Positions 1-6,139 of a stretch of 26,809 nt of DNA are shown piece by piece. Below the pieces are notes generated by a model. It searched no databases. It was not told the DNA's origin and saw only the letters and a list, made by a program, of their open reading frames with translations. The position numbers were made by a program, and so were the translations under genes. The number at the start of each line of letters is the position of its first letter. Position 1 is the first letter of the stretch. The DNA comes from a virus: IMG/VR virus record IMGVR_UViG_3300036790_000374, positions 1 to 26,809 of that record. One strand, 5' to 3'.

Positions 1-1
1 T

Positions 2-220
2 GCCAGCGATGAACATATAGATTGCGCCGCGCTCGCAGCCCAGGGGAAGGCCCCCGAAGAAATTAGTAGGATCACCGACGGCAAGGTGCTTAGAGAACCT
101 GGTCCTCTCACACCGATGCGCGTGTTCTGGGCTGTCTTTTGGGCGCTTTGGGCGTTTACGGCGAGCGCGGTCGTAGTCGTCGGCGTCTTCAATCTCTTCA
201 ATGAACTCACGCGGCCTTGA
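2..220 (+). CDS. C-terminal part of a small membrane protein (5' end outside window)
   Basis: The frame is open from the first complete codon to a TGA at 218-220, giving 72 residues with no start visible. The last third contains one strongly hydrophobic segment rich in Trp, Phe, Ala and Val (around positions 121-205), followed by a short polar tail ending N-E-L-T-R-P. The N-terminal part is polar. The stop overlaps the TTG start of the next gene, so the two may be translationally coupled. I do not recognise the family. A small phage membrane protein such as a holin or exclusion protein is possible but is only a guess. The base composition is less G+C-rich than the structural genes. Confidence 0.45.
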   Translation, partial: ASDEHIDCAALAAQGKAPEEISRITDGKVLREPGPLTPMRVFWAVFWALWAFTASAVVVVGVFNLFNELTRP

Positions 221-792
221 CAGAAATCCCCATCATCCCGCCAGAGGAGTTCGATCTCCCGCTGTGGTCTAAGGTGCGTCGCCTCGCGATGTTCAGGTCC
301 GCGTTAGTATTGCAGGGAATCGAACCTGCAGACACTGCAATAGATGAGCTTGAGCGTACCTATTGTCTCGGCCTACCAGCTTACAAACTCCAGGCATGCT
401 GGAAGAATTCGGCGGTTGCTCAGGTCGGAGCGATGAGCTTTGTTTGGCGCATCAAGGTCGCGGCGACGGCCCGGTGCATTCAAATAGCGGCCTCACGAGC
501 CGAACGAACATCTGCGCTCTACCCTCGCCACGCCAGAGACATGCCCTACTTAAATATTTGGACAGTTACGGATCAATGCAAACAGTCACGTCACGCGCAC
601 CTCAATAATTTTGCGGCCGTTTGGAGCGATGATGTGTGGAAAGTACTCAAGCCGCCTTTCGATTGGGAGTGTGCATGCATGATTCAGATAGCCATTTCCC
701 CATATCCTTTTTCTGAAGCCGAAGCATTGAAGGCGGGACTACCGCGCATCGATGCAAAGACGCTCACGGCAGTGAGTTGTTGGATGGGATAG
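217..792 (+). CDS. orphan MuF-like (phage head morphogenesis) domain protein
   Basis: This is a 191-residue product with a TTG start that overlaps the preceding stop; an ATG at 289 is an alternative start. The C-terminal half carries the signature of the Mu F / SPP1 gp7 minor head family: an Arg-rich helix (about 84-98), then P110-Y-L with an aromatic strand and D119, then R125-x-x-H128-L-N, D138-D-x-W141, P146-P147, W150, and the paired C152-x-C154. The spacing from the histidine to the cysteine pair is close to that of the family. The family takes part in head assembly or DNA delivery, and the domain also occurs fused to toxins in polymorphic systems. The prophage has a full-length MuF protein at 9451-10353, so this copy is a second one, far shorter and with lower G+C. 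It could be a decayed head gene, a moron, or a stand-alone effector. Confidence 0.55.
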   Translation: MTEIPIIPPEEFDLPLWSKVRRLAMFRSALVLQGIEPADTAIDELERTYCLGLPAYKLQACWKNSAVAQVGAMSFVWRIKVAATARCIQIAASRAERTSALYPRHARDMPYLNIWTVTDQCKQSRHAHLNNFAAVWSDDVWKVLKPPFDWECACMIQIAISPYPFSEAEALKAGLPRIDAKTLTAVSCWMG

Positions 793-871
793 ATACCGCT
801 TGGCCTGGGGCTGCCGCTTTGCCCAACTTTCGCCTTGTGTTCGCCATAAGTTTCGAGCTATGCTCGCCAGC

Positions 872-1762
872 ATGAATTCCCCCTTCTCTTGGCCTGGCGG
901 AAAGCGCGCGCTGAAGAACACCCTTTTGTCGTTGATGCCGTCGCATGAAATCTATGCCGAGGTGTTCGCAGGATCTGCAAAGCTGCTCTTCGCGAAGGAG
1001 CCGTCACGCCTGGAAATCGTCAATGATGTGAATGGCGATCTGATCAATTTCTTCCGCGTGGCGAAGCATCGGCCCAGCGAGCTGGCGGAGGAGCTGGAGG
1101 CGGAGTGCATTCATGCCGGCCGCTTCCGCGAGCTACGTGCGGATCGGCGGGACGCTTCGGAGCTGGAGCGCGCCCTGCGCTTCGCTTACCTAGTCTGGTA
1201 TAGCTTCGGTGGCAAGGGTGAACACTTCGCGCGGCCGTCAGTAAAAAGTCCGAAGGTAAAGCGCGCCCTCGATACCGTTCGCTGTGTGCTCACCGCGACC
1301 GCGGAGCGCCTTTCTGGCGTGCTGATCGAGCAGCGGGATTTTATGCACATCCTCGATCGCTACGACAGCGCCAGCACATTCTTTTACCTCGACCCGCCAT
1401 ACGTGGAGTACGGCGACAACGGCCGGTATGAACCGCTGACCGCCGCGCGCCGCGAAGAGATGTTCAAAAGGCTGGCAAAGCTGAAGGGCCGGTTCTTGAT
1501 GAGCTTCGACGATTGTGAAGAGATCCGAACTCTGGCACGAGCGCGACATTTCAAGGTGAAGTCCGTTGGCGTCGTGTACACGCTTTGCGGAGCTGCCGAG
1601 CGCCGGACATCCTCGGAACTCCTTATTGCCAACTATGATCTTGCGGCGTCGCCTGCAAAAGCAAACGCCTCTCACTCGGAGAGGCGTTTGCGACAACAAC
1701 AGCAGACCAGGGGAAAGCTTGTTAGCCAAACTACTCCGATAGTCAGCCGCTGTCAATCATGA
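872..1762 (+). CDS. dam: DNA adenine N6-methyltransferase, Dam/D12 class
   Basis: The product has 296 residues from the ATG at 872, chosen because it places the family's N-terminal W-P-G-G-K at residues 7-11. An ATG at 860 and a TTG at 800 are in frame, and none has a clear Shine-Dalgarno. Class-alpha motifs are present: the S-adenosylmethionine-binding F-x-G segment (E-V-F-A-G-S, about 30-35), an N-D-x-N segment (about 51-54), and the catalytic D-P-P-Y at 174-177. The family end motif S-E-L-L-I-A-N-Y lies near residue 255. About 40 extra residues follow, rich in Gln, Arg and Ser and encoded partly by a perfect hairpin; this tail looks like read-through beyond the normal C terminus. Phage Dam enzymes methylate adenine, typically in GATC, to protect phage DNA or alter regulation. 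The target here is unproven. Confidence 0.88.
   Translation: MNSPFSWPGGKRALKNTLLSLMPSHEIYAEVFAGSAKLLFAKEPSRLEIVNDVNGDLINFFRVAKHRPSELAEELEAECIHAGRFRELRADRRDASELERALRFAYLVWYSFGGKGEHFARPSVKSPKVKRALDTVRCVLTATAERLSGVLIEQRDFMHILDRYDSASTFFYLDPPYVEYGDNGRYEPLTAARREEMFKRLAKLKGRFLMSFDDCEEIRTLARARHFKVKSVGVVYTLCGAAERRTSSELLIANYDLAASPAKANASHSERRLRQQQQTRGKLVSQTTPIVSRCQS
1661..1691. terminator. perfect 13-bp hairpin inside the 3' end of dam
   Basis: Bases 1661-1673 (GCAAACGCCTCTC) and 1679-1691 (GAGAGGCGTTTGC) pair perfectly around a 5-base loop. On the plus strand no T-run follows. An A-run precedes the stem (1657-1660), so read on the minus strand the stem is followed by TTTT. It could therefore terminate minus-strand transcription or weakly terminate both ways. 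It lies within the unusual C-terminal extension of dam, before the stop at 1760-1762. The 200 bases from 1763 to the next gene are very G+C-rich and show no convincing gene or promoter. Confidence 0.6.
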
Positions 1763-1962
1763 CGCCGTAACCGCGCGCATCGCCGCGCCCGCGCTCAGCG
1801 CCGCGCGCAACCCGCGCGGCTGCCCGCTTCCCAGCATCATCCGACTACGGACTCTGCCGGCCTCGATCAAAAGGAGCCTGCGGGTGCCAGAGTCGCGTTT
1901 GCGCGTCGCCGAAGTGTCCTCCGCATGACGGCGACGCGCAATATGCGAACGGAGGGGCGCGC

Positions 1963-2526
1963 GTGAACAACCAGCAAAATGCGTTTCTGGTCAAGATTGT
2001 GCCTGACGCGCAGAACTCGCAGAACCATTGGGGTGTTCCCGCTTCCGTAACCATTGCCCAGGCGATTGAAGAGTCGAGCGACCAAAAGGGCTGGGGCCAG
2101 AGCAGCCTGGCGCTGCTGGCGAACAACTACTTCGGCATCAAGGGCACGCACCTTCTCGAACCCGACACCTACATCAAGGAACCGACTCACGAGTACATTG
2201 CCGGAAAGCTGCAGGAAGTGGATGCCGACTTTGAGCGGTATCCGTCTGTCGGCGCGAGCTTCGATGCGCATGCGCAGTTGCTGGCCACCGCGCTTCGCTA
2301 TAAGCCGGCGATGGCCGCGCGCAGCGACCCTGAAAGCTTCTGCATTCAACTCCAGAAATGCGGCTACTCGACCAACCCGAATTACGCGGTGGACCTCTGG
2401 CGCTGCATTCAGGACTACGACCTTACGCAGTACGATCTTCCGCCCGCTCCGGCGGCTGCTGGATCCACGCCAACATCAACCGCGCCGGCGCTACCGGCAG
2501 AAGGAAGCACCAATGAAAAACCGTAA
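1963..2526 (+). CDS. endolysin: glucosaminidase (FlgJ-like peptidoglycan hydrolase)
   Basis: This 187-residue protein has a GTG start preceded by GGAGGGG at 1951-1957. The glucosaminidase/muramidase domain spans about residues 22-150. It begins with S-V-T-I-A-Q-A-I-E-E (catalytic Glu at 36 or 37), then G-W-G-x-S-x-L-A, A-N-N-Y-F-G-I-K-G and, further on, Y-x-S-V-G-A-S-F-x-A-H with A-T-A-L-R-Y-K, all typical of the FlgJ/LytG family that cuts glycan strands. The last 30 residues are Pro/Ala/Thr-rich. No signal peptide is visible, so release would need a holin, and a candidate lies at 4144-4584. Compared with FlgJ there is a short insertion between the catalytic Glu and G-W-G. The 3' end overlaps the lipoprotein start by 14 bases. 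A virion-associated hydrolase is less likely from the position among lysis genes. Confidence 0.85.
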   Translation: MNNQQNAFLVKIVPDAQNSQNHWGVPASVTIAQAIEESSDQKGWGQSSLALLANNYFGIKGTHLLEPDTYIKEPTHEYIAGKLQEVDADFERYPSVGASFDAHAQLLATALRYKPAMAARSDPESFCIQLQKCGYSTNPNYAVDLWRCIQDYDLTQYDLPPAPAAAGSTPTSTAPALPAEGSTNEKP

Positions 2527-3163
2527 GAACGCAGCTACGCGGCTGCTCGGCGGACTGGCTCTGTGTGCGCTGGCGATGTTCGCCGGCGTGCCCATGACCG
2601 GCTGCACGCAGGCGCAGAAGACGAATGTCGCCCAGGAGATTGTGAACTGGGTTCCGACGCTGGTATCCGCTGCCGACACTGTCAATGGACTGGTGCAGGC
2701 CGCCGACCCGGCGACGGTGGCGATCCTCGGCCCGATCACGCTGGGCATCAATACGCTTGCGCCGCAGGTGATGACGGCCGCGAAGAACTACCTGGCGAAC
2801 CCCATGCAGACGACGCTGCAGGAGTTGCAGGCGCTAACCACGCAGATACAGCAGAATACGAATGCCGCGCTGCTCGCTGCCGCCGGGATCAAAGACCCGG
2901 CGAGTCAGGCTGCCGCAATCAAGAACATCAACCTGCTGGCTTCCGCCGCGCAGGCGCTGCTGGCGCTGGTGCAAAGCATCAGCACGCCGGCGCAGGCCAA
3001 GGCTATGGCGGCGCATGTGACCGTGACGCTGGCGCAGGTGCGGCCTTATCTGGACGATGCCCGAATGCAAGCTGCGGCCGAACGCGTGGGCCGCGACCTG
3101 GAATTACGGCAGGCGCCGACGGTCGGCCAGTTTTACGCATACGAAGCGCGTGCAGGCTTCTGA
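2513..3163 (+). CDS. predicted lipoprotein, helical, lysis region
   Basis: This 216-residue protein starts at the ATG at 2513; the frame is open further upstream, but only this start gives a signal peptide and it has an AAGGAAG just before it. Residues 1-31 form a lipoprotein signal: basic K-N-R-K-N-A-A-T-R, a hydrophobic core, and the lipobox M-T-G-C with Cys31. The mature part is Ala/Gln/Leu-rich and almost wholly helical, with no second membrane segment. The gene sits between the endolysin and the nuclease, overlapping both neighbours. That place would suit an outer-membrane spanin, but it is longer than a typical Rz1 and no partner Rz is apparent. An exclusion lipoprotein is another option. 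The family is not recognised. Confidence 0.72.
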   Translation: MKNRKNAATRLLGGLALCALAMFAGVPMTGCTQAQKTNVAQEIVNWVPTLVSAADTVNGLVQAADPATVAILGPITLGINTLAPQVMTAAKNYLANPMQTTLQELQALTTQIQQNTNAALLAAAGIKDPASQAAAIKNINLLASAAQALLALVQSISTPAQAKAMAAHVTVTLAQVRPYLDDARMQAAAERVGRDLELRQAPTVGQFYAYEARAGF

Positions 3164-3315
3164 TGTCGCGGCCGATTACCTGCAACATGTGTGCCAAGGT
3201 CTTCCGCGGCGCGGGCGCATCGCGTGTGCTGCGGAAGGTTCTCTTCTTTTTTTGCCCTCGCTGTTGGGTTAACCGCATGTTATGCGAGGCGTTTATGAAA
3301 CAGGTGGCGCGATGA
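3163..3315 (+). CDS. 50-residue zinc-ribbon-like small protein
   Basis: The ATG at 3163 shares its A with the preceding TGA, and the stop at 3313-3315 overlaps the next ATG, so the gene is locked between two coupled genes. The product has two CxxC knuckles, C7-N-M-C10 and C31-P-R-C34, separated by 20 mainly basic and hydrophobic residues (K-V-L-F-F-F just before the second), plus a lone C41. Two CxxC pairs at this distance are typical of zinc ribbons such as Com-like or transcription-factor-type ribbons. Mu's Com, a small zinc-binding regulator of mom translation, is a formal analogue, but no sequence similarity is claimed. It could instead be an out-of-frame stretch, but the tight double coupling and paired cysteines argue for a gene. 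Confidence 0.5.
   Translation: MSRPITCNMCAKVFRGAGASRVLRKVLFFFCPRCWVNRMLCEAFMKQVAR
3201..3253 (+). terminator. possible intrinsic terminator/attenuator inside the zinc-ribbon gene
   Basis: CTTCCGC (3201-3207) pairs with GCGGAAG (3231-3237) around a 23-base G+C-rich loop. A pyrimidine stretch follows that ends in seven T (3247-3253). This is the shape of a rho-independent terminator with an over-long loop. It lies within a reading frame, so it may only be coding sequence. If active it would reduce expression of the nuclease gene relative to the lipoprotein. Confidence 0.3.
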
Positions 3316-3968
3316 ATGTCATCACGAAAACTTCGAGGGTTATGCGGCGTGCCGGCGCGGTCTTGATGTATTGCGGACTGATCCTCGCGTGCGGGGTTCT
3401 TCAGCGCAGTTGCACCGGCGGCGGCTCGATGCGGGCGGTGCATGCCGAATCCACAAAGCCGATCCCGACTCAGGCCCCGGCCCCGGTTCAGGCCGTCGTC
3501 GTTCACTACTCGCCGGCGGAGAACCTGGAACCTATCGACGTAGAGCTGCTCGACCAGGCGAAGACTACGCTCGATATCTCCACCTTCGCCATGGACGACA
3601 AGCCCATTGCGGAGGAGCTGGTGAAGCTGGCCGGCCGCGGCGTGTCTGTCCGGATATACCGCGATCGGACGCAATACTCCGGCGAGGTGGCCAGGGGCAA
3701 AAAGGGCGGCGTGGATCTGAGCCAGCTTTTCGCCGGCCAGCCGAATATCCATCTTCGAGTGAAGGGCTCGGTGGCCCTCGCGCACCTGAAGGCTTTCGTG
3801 GTGGATGGGAAGCTTCTGCGGGAGGGGTCGGCGAACTGGAGCGTCCAGGGCGAGAAGGTGCAGGACAACTCGCTCCTGGTGGTCCGCGATCCGGCGGCCG
3901 TGGCCAGGTTTGAAACGAACTTTGAAGCCATCTGGGCGCGGCCGGGAAACCAGGTGATTTACCCCTGA
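3312..3968 (+). CDS. exported phospholipase-D-like nuclease (Nuc type, single HKD motif)
   Basis: This 218-residue protein starts at an ATG overlapping the previous TGA (ATGA); an ATG at 3282 is in frame but less coupled. Residues 10-30 form a basic then hydrophobic export signal, with Cys27 in a lipobox-like I-L-A-C. A PLD domain follows, about 62-212, with H158-L-K160-x4-D165 and the downstream G-S-A-N-W-S (172-177), N186 and a terminal F-x-x-x-W. One HKD motif and this length match the Nuc-type endonucleases, which act as dimers on DNA; lipid hydrolysis is also known in the superfamily. An exported nuclease in a lysis block could degrade incoming phage DNA in the periplasm or host DNA at lysis. 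Both roles are inferred. Confidence 0.82.
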   Translation: MNVITKTSRVMRRAGAVLMYCGLILACGVLQRSCTGGGSMRAVHAESTKPIPTQAPAPVQAVVVHYSPAENLEPIDVELLDQAKTTLDISTFAMDDKPIAEELVKLAGRGVSVRIYRDRTQYSGEVARGKKGGVDLSQLFAGQPNIHLRVKGSVALAHLKAFVVDGKLLREGSANWSVQGEKVQDNSLLVVRDPAAVARFETNFEAIWARPGNQVIYP

Positions 3969-3988
3969 GTTCGTCGAAAACCCGAAAA

Positions 3989-4003
3989 CGCGCCACGGGC
4001 GCG
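3989..4003. terminator. short G+C hairpin after the nuclease gene
   Basis: CGCGCC (3989-3994) and GGCGCG (3998-4003) pair with a 3-base loop, 20 bases after the nuclease stop. AAAA precedes it and no T-run follows, so like the dam hairpin it has terminator shape only on the minus strand. The 175-base gap to the next gene (3969-4143) otherwise shows a strong GAGGGGGTAGGG ribosome-binding stretch just before 4144 and no clear promoter boxes. Confidence 0.3.
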
Positions 4004-4143
4004 CTGTCGGGCCGGGACGATTTTCACGTAGGGTGGGCCTAAAAATTCACATGAACGGGGTCGACGCGGCCTCCGTGGGCCGGGAATCGGCGAAATTTGG
4101 GGCCGGTTAGACCGAAGAGGGGATTTTTTGAGGGGGTAGGGCA

Positions 4144-4584
4144 ATGGGTAAGGTTCGGGCGGCGGTGGCGGCATGGTTCGCCGGGAAGAAGACGATCCTC
4201 GGCGGACTGGTGGTAATGGCGGCGGCGGTAGCCGGCGTTTGGACGGGAAAGCTGGACGCGGTAACCGGCGTCGGACTCTTCGGGTTCGGGCTTTCGGTTG
4301 CCGGCTATGGCGACAAGGCAAACCGTCATCAGGCGGAGCTTTTGACCGCGCTGCAGGACGTGGCAAAGGCTGGATATGAGCAACGGGCCGGGGAGCCATT
4401 GAAGGCGATCGCGGGCGAGCTGCTGTCGAGTGCCGCTCCGCTTCTGCCGGGGATTGCCGCGACGGCCGGGGCGAGCCTTCATATCTCGGGCGCGACGGCC
4501 GCCGATGTGACAGCGATTGCCCAGAGCGTCGTGTTGGGAGTCAGGGCACAAGTTAAGCCTGCGCCGGAGGCTGCCGCAAAGTGA
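4144..4584 (+). CDS. putative holin (small protein with two membrane segments)
   Basis: This is a 146-residue protein with a purine-rich ribosome-binding site just before its ATG. Two hydrophobic segments stand at about 17-34 and 38-55, joined by a short W-T-G-K-L-D turn and followed by a basic/polar stretch (Y-G-D-K-A-N-R-H-Q). The rest is Ala-rich, helical and ends in Lys. Two short membrane helices, a charged C-terminal part and a place directly before the packaging genes match the holins of Mu-like phages. No signature proves the function. It overlaps the next start by a TGATG. Confidence 0.55.
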   Translation: MGKVRAAVAAWFAGKKTILGGLVVMAAAVAGVWTGKLDAVTGVGLFGFGLSVAGYGDKANRHQAELLTALQDVAKAGYEQRAGEPLKAIAGELLSSAAPLLPGIAATAGASLHISGATAADVTAIAQSVVLGVRAQVKPAPEAAAK

Positions 4585-5090
4585 TGGGCCTGGGATCGAG
4601 GTCGGATGAGTCGCGAGCGGCGGAAGTTGCCGTAGGATTTCGCGGCGGCTGGTTTCGCCATATCAGCATGGCGATCGGCGGCGCCAGCGGAGCCGCGGTT
4701 GCGTTGGGCGGCTACGAGGTTCTTCGCAGTCAGCCCGCCAGGGCCTTTGCGCTGCTGCAGGGTTGGGGTCCGACGTTTCTCCTCGTGTTGGTTGCGCTGT
4801 TGATTGTCGGCAAATTCCTTGACGGCCTGAACCAGACCGTTCGTGAGAGTTTCAGCGTGATGGCGAGCGGCGTTCAATCGAGCGCCCAGGCAGCGAACCG
4901 CCAGGCCGATGCCCTGGGGCGGCTGGCGGACCAGGGCAATAAGCAGGCCGAGGAGGTCCGGCGCCTCGCGATTTATGCGGCCCAGGAATTCCCTGGAGTC
5001 TATGACCGGTTCGACAAGCAGGACGCGGTGTTGGCCGCATTGACACAGGAAGTGCGAGCGCTCAACGGACGAGGAAAAAATGGCGACTGA
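4584..5090 (+). CDS. membrane-anchored coiled-coil protein, DUF2730/Mu gp25-like by position
   Basis: The product has 168 residues from an ATG sharing a base with the previous TGA; a GTG at 4581 is an alternative. Two hydrophobic stretches (about 26-45 and 62-78) are followed by a long helical region (about 82-135) with heptad-like Ala, Leu and Gln spacing. The end of the protein has Y-D-R-F-D-K-Q-D-A-V. In Mu-type phages the gene between the lysis genes and gp26/gp27 is a DUF2730 protein with an N-terminal membrane helix and a coiled coil, and this gene has that layout, though it is longer. It might also be a spanin-like protein spanning the periplasm. Function unknown. Confidence 0.55.
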   Translation: MGLGSRSDESRAAEVAVGFRGGWFRHISMAIGGASGAAVALGGYEVLRSQPARAFALLQGWGPTFLLVLVALLIVGKFLDGLNQTVRESFSVMASGVQSSAQAANRQADALGRLADQGNKQAEEVRRLAIYAAQEFPGVYDRFDKQDAVLAALTQEVRALNGRGKNGD

Positions 5091-5400
5091 ACAGGCAATC
5101 CGGCAGATGCATCGACGCCGCGGCAACGTACTGAAGTTTATTCGGCAGGGCCATGAGGCACAGCTCGACCGAATGAACGACCTGGAGATGCAGGCCATGA
5201 TGCAGGACATTGGCTCAAACATGAGCCAAAAGCAAGTCATGACCATGCTGCAGGATCTGCAGGTGCTCGGCTACGTCACGTTTACGCAGCGGTTCTGCGA
5301 GGCGCGCGAACGGTTTGTTGCCGAGCAGATCATGCTCACCGCCCCAGGCCTGGCGCTTGTCACGCGCCGCAAAGACACCGACGAGGTGGTGTTTGACTAA
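5080..5400 (+). CDS. Mu gp26-like (VpaChn25_0724-type) small protein, winged-helix-like
   Basis: This 106-residue protein has GAGGA a few bases before its ATG and overlaps its upstream neighbour by 11 bases. It is helical for about 70 residues, then has strands around Y-V-T-F, L-A-L-V-T-R-R and a terminal E-V-V-F-D. The pattern helix - L-Q-D-L-Q-V-L-G-Y-V - strand - A-P-G-L-A-L-V looks like a winged helix-turn-helix. In Mu-like phages a short protein of this type lies directly before the DUF3486 gene, and the position is identical here. Its role there is not established. The assignment depends mostly on position and fold impression. Confidence 0.55.
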   Translation: MATEQAIRQMHRRRGNVLKFIRQGHEAQLDRMNDLEMQAMMQDIGSNMSQKQVMTMLQDLQVLGYVTFTQRFCEARERFVAEQIMLTAPGLALVTRRKDTDEVVFD

Positions 5401-6139
5401 GCCGAAGCCAAAGACGGGGGAGCCGCGGAAGGCAAATCAGCCGCTCAAGATCGACTTGCTGCCGCAAGTTGTGCGCGACGCCATTAAGAAGCTCTATGAC
5501 TACGGTACGACGTGGAAAGAGATCGAGGACCGGTCCGCGCAGCCGTACAGCAAAGACTGGGAAAAGGACGGTGGCGGCTTTATCGATTGGGAATCGATTG
5601 AGCTGAAGGTGCTTGAGCATTTCCCCGAGATGCGGTTGCCGAAGTCCAGCGTGCACCGCTGGTTCGATCTCCGCATCCGCCAGGTGCACGACCAGGTGAT
5701 GCTGGAATCCGCGCGGGCCAGGGAGTGGGCTACAGCGATCGCCAGCCAGACAATGCCGCAGGGCAATGCGGCCGTGATCAATGCCATGCGCGACCAGGTC
5801 TTCGGCCTGATGCAGCAGGTGGGAAAGGGCGATACCGCAAAGTTCCTGACCGGGCTGAACCTGCTTGCATTGACAATGAGCCGGCTGCAGCGCGTGGAGC
5901 TGCAGGCTAAGCGCGTGGATGCCGAGCTGCTGAAGATTGAGGCCGAGCGCGCCAAGCTTGCCGCCGAGGCCGGCGATCCGCGTGAGATTTACCTGCTGGC
6001 CTCGCAGCATCTGCTCAAGGCGTTGCGATCGCGGGAGGCCGTCCGTGCCGTCATTGACCCCATCAAGGAAGAACTGATTCAGGAGTTCACGCATGGCGCT
6101 GAGGCCTTCAGCAAACAAATCGAAGCGACAGCAGCGTGA
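5393..6139 (+). CDS. DUF3486-type small terminase subunit (Mu gp27-like)
   Basis: The start chosen is TTG at 5393, overlapping the previous stop and preceded by GAGGTGG; this gives 248 residues beginning M-T-K-P-K-P-K. The early segment L-L-P-Q-V-V-R-D-A-I with W-K-E-I-E and later L-P-K-S-S-V-H-R-W-F is the helix-turn-helix pattern of DUF3486 proteins, DNA-binding partners of the large terminase. Compared with Mu gp27 there is an insertion between the two helices (about 40-65, D-W-E-K-D-G-G-G). The second half is a long helix rich in Glu, Ala, Lys and Leu (about 150-205). It would recognise phage DNA to start headful packaging, and it lies directly before the large subunit, overlapping it by 47 bases. 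Confidence 0.72.
   Translation: MTKPKPKTGEPRKANQPLKIDLLPQVVRDAIKKLYDYGTTWKEIEDRSAQPYSKDWEKDGGGFIDWESIELKVLEHFPEMRLPKSSVHRWFDLRIRQVHDQVMLESARAREWATAIASQTMPQGNAAVINAMRDQVFGLMQQVGKGDTAKFLTGLNLLALTMSRLQRVELQAKRVDAELLKIEAERAKLAAEAGDPREIYLLASQHLLKALRSREAVRAVIDPIKEELIQEFTHGAEAFSKQIEATAA

Noticed and set aside
1763-1962. Possible small gene or promoter in the gap between dam and the endolysin
   Set aside because: Several frames are open because of high G+C, but none has a start with a ribosome-binding site, and no -35/-10 pair is evident.
1925-1966. 13-codon leader-like frame whose stop overlaps the endolysin GTG
   Set aside because: Short and without its own ribosome-binding site; it may be chance.
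2054-2512. Upstream extension of the lipoprotein frame
   Set aside because: It lies inside the endolysin gene and is Arg-rich out-of-frame sequence; the signal peptide and ribosome-binding site point to the start at 2513.
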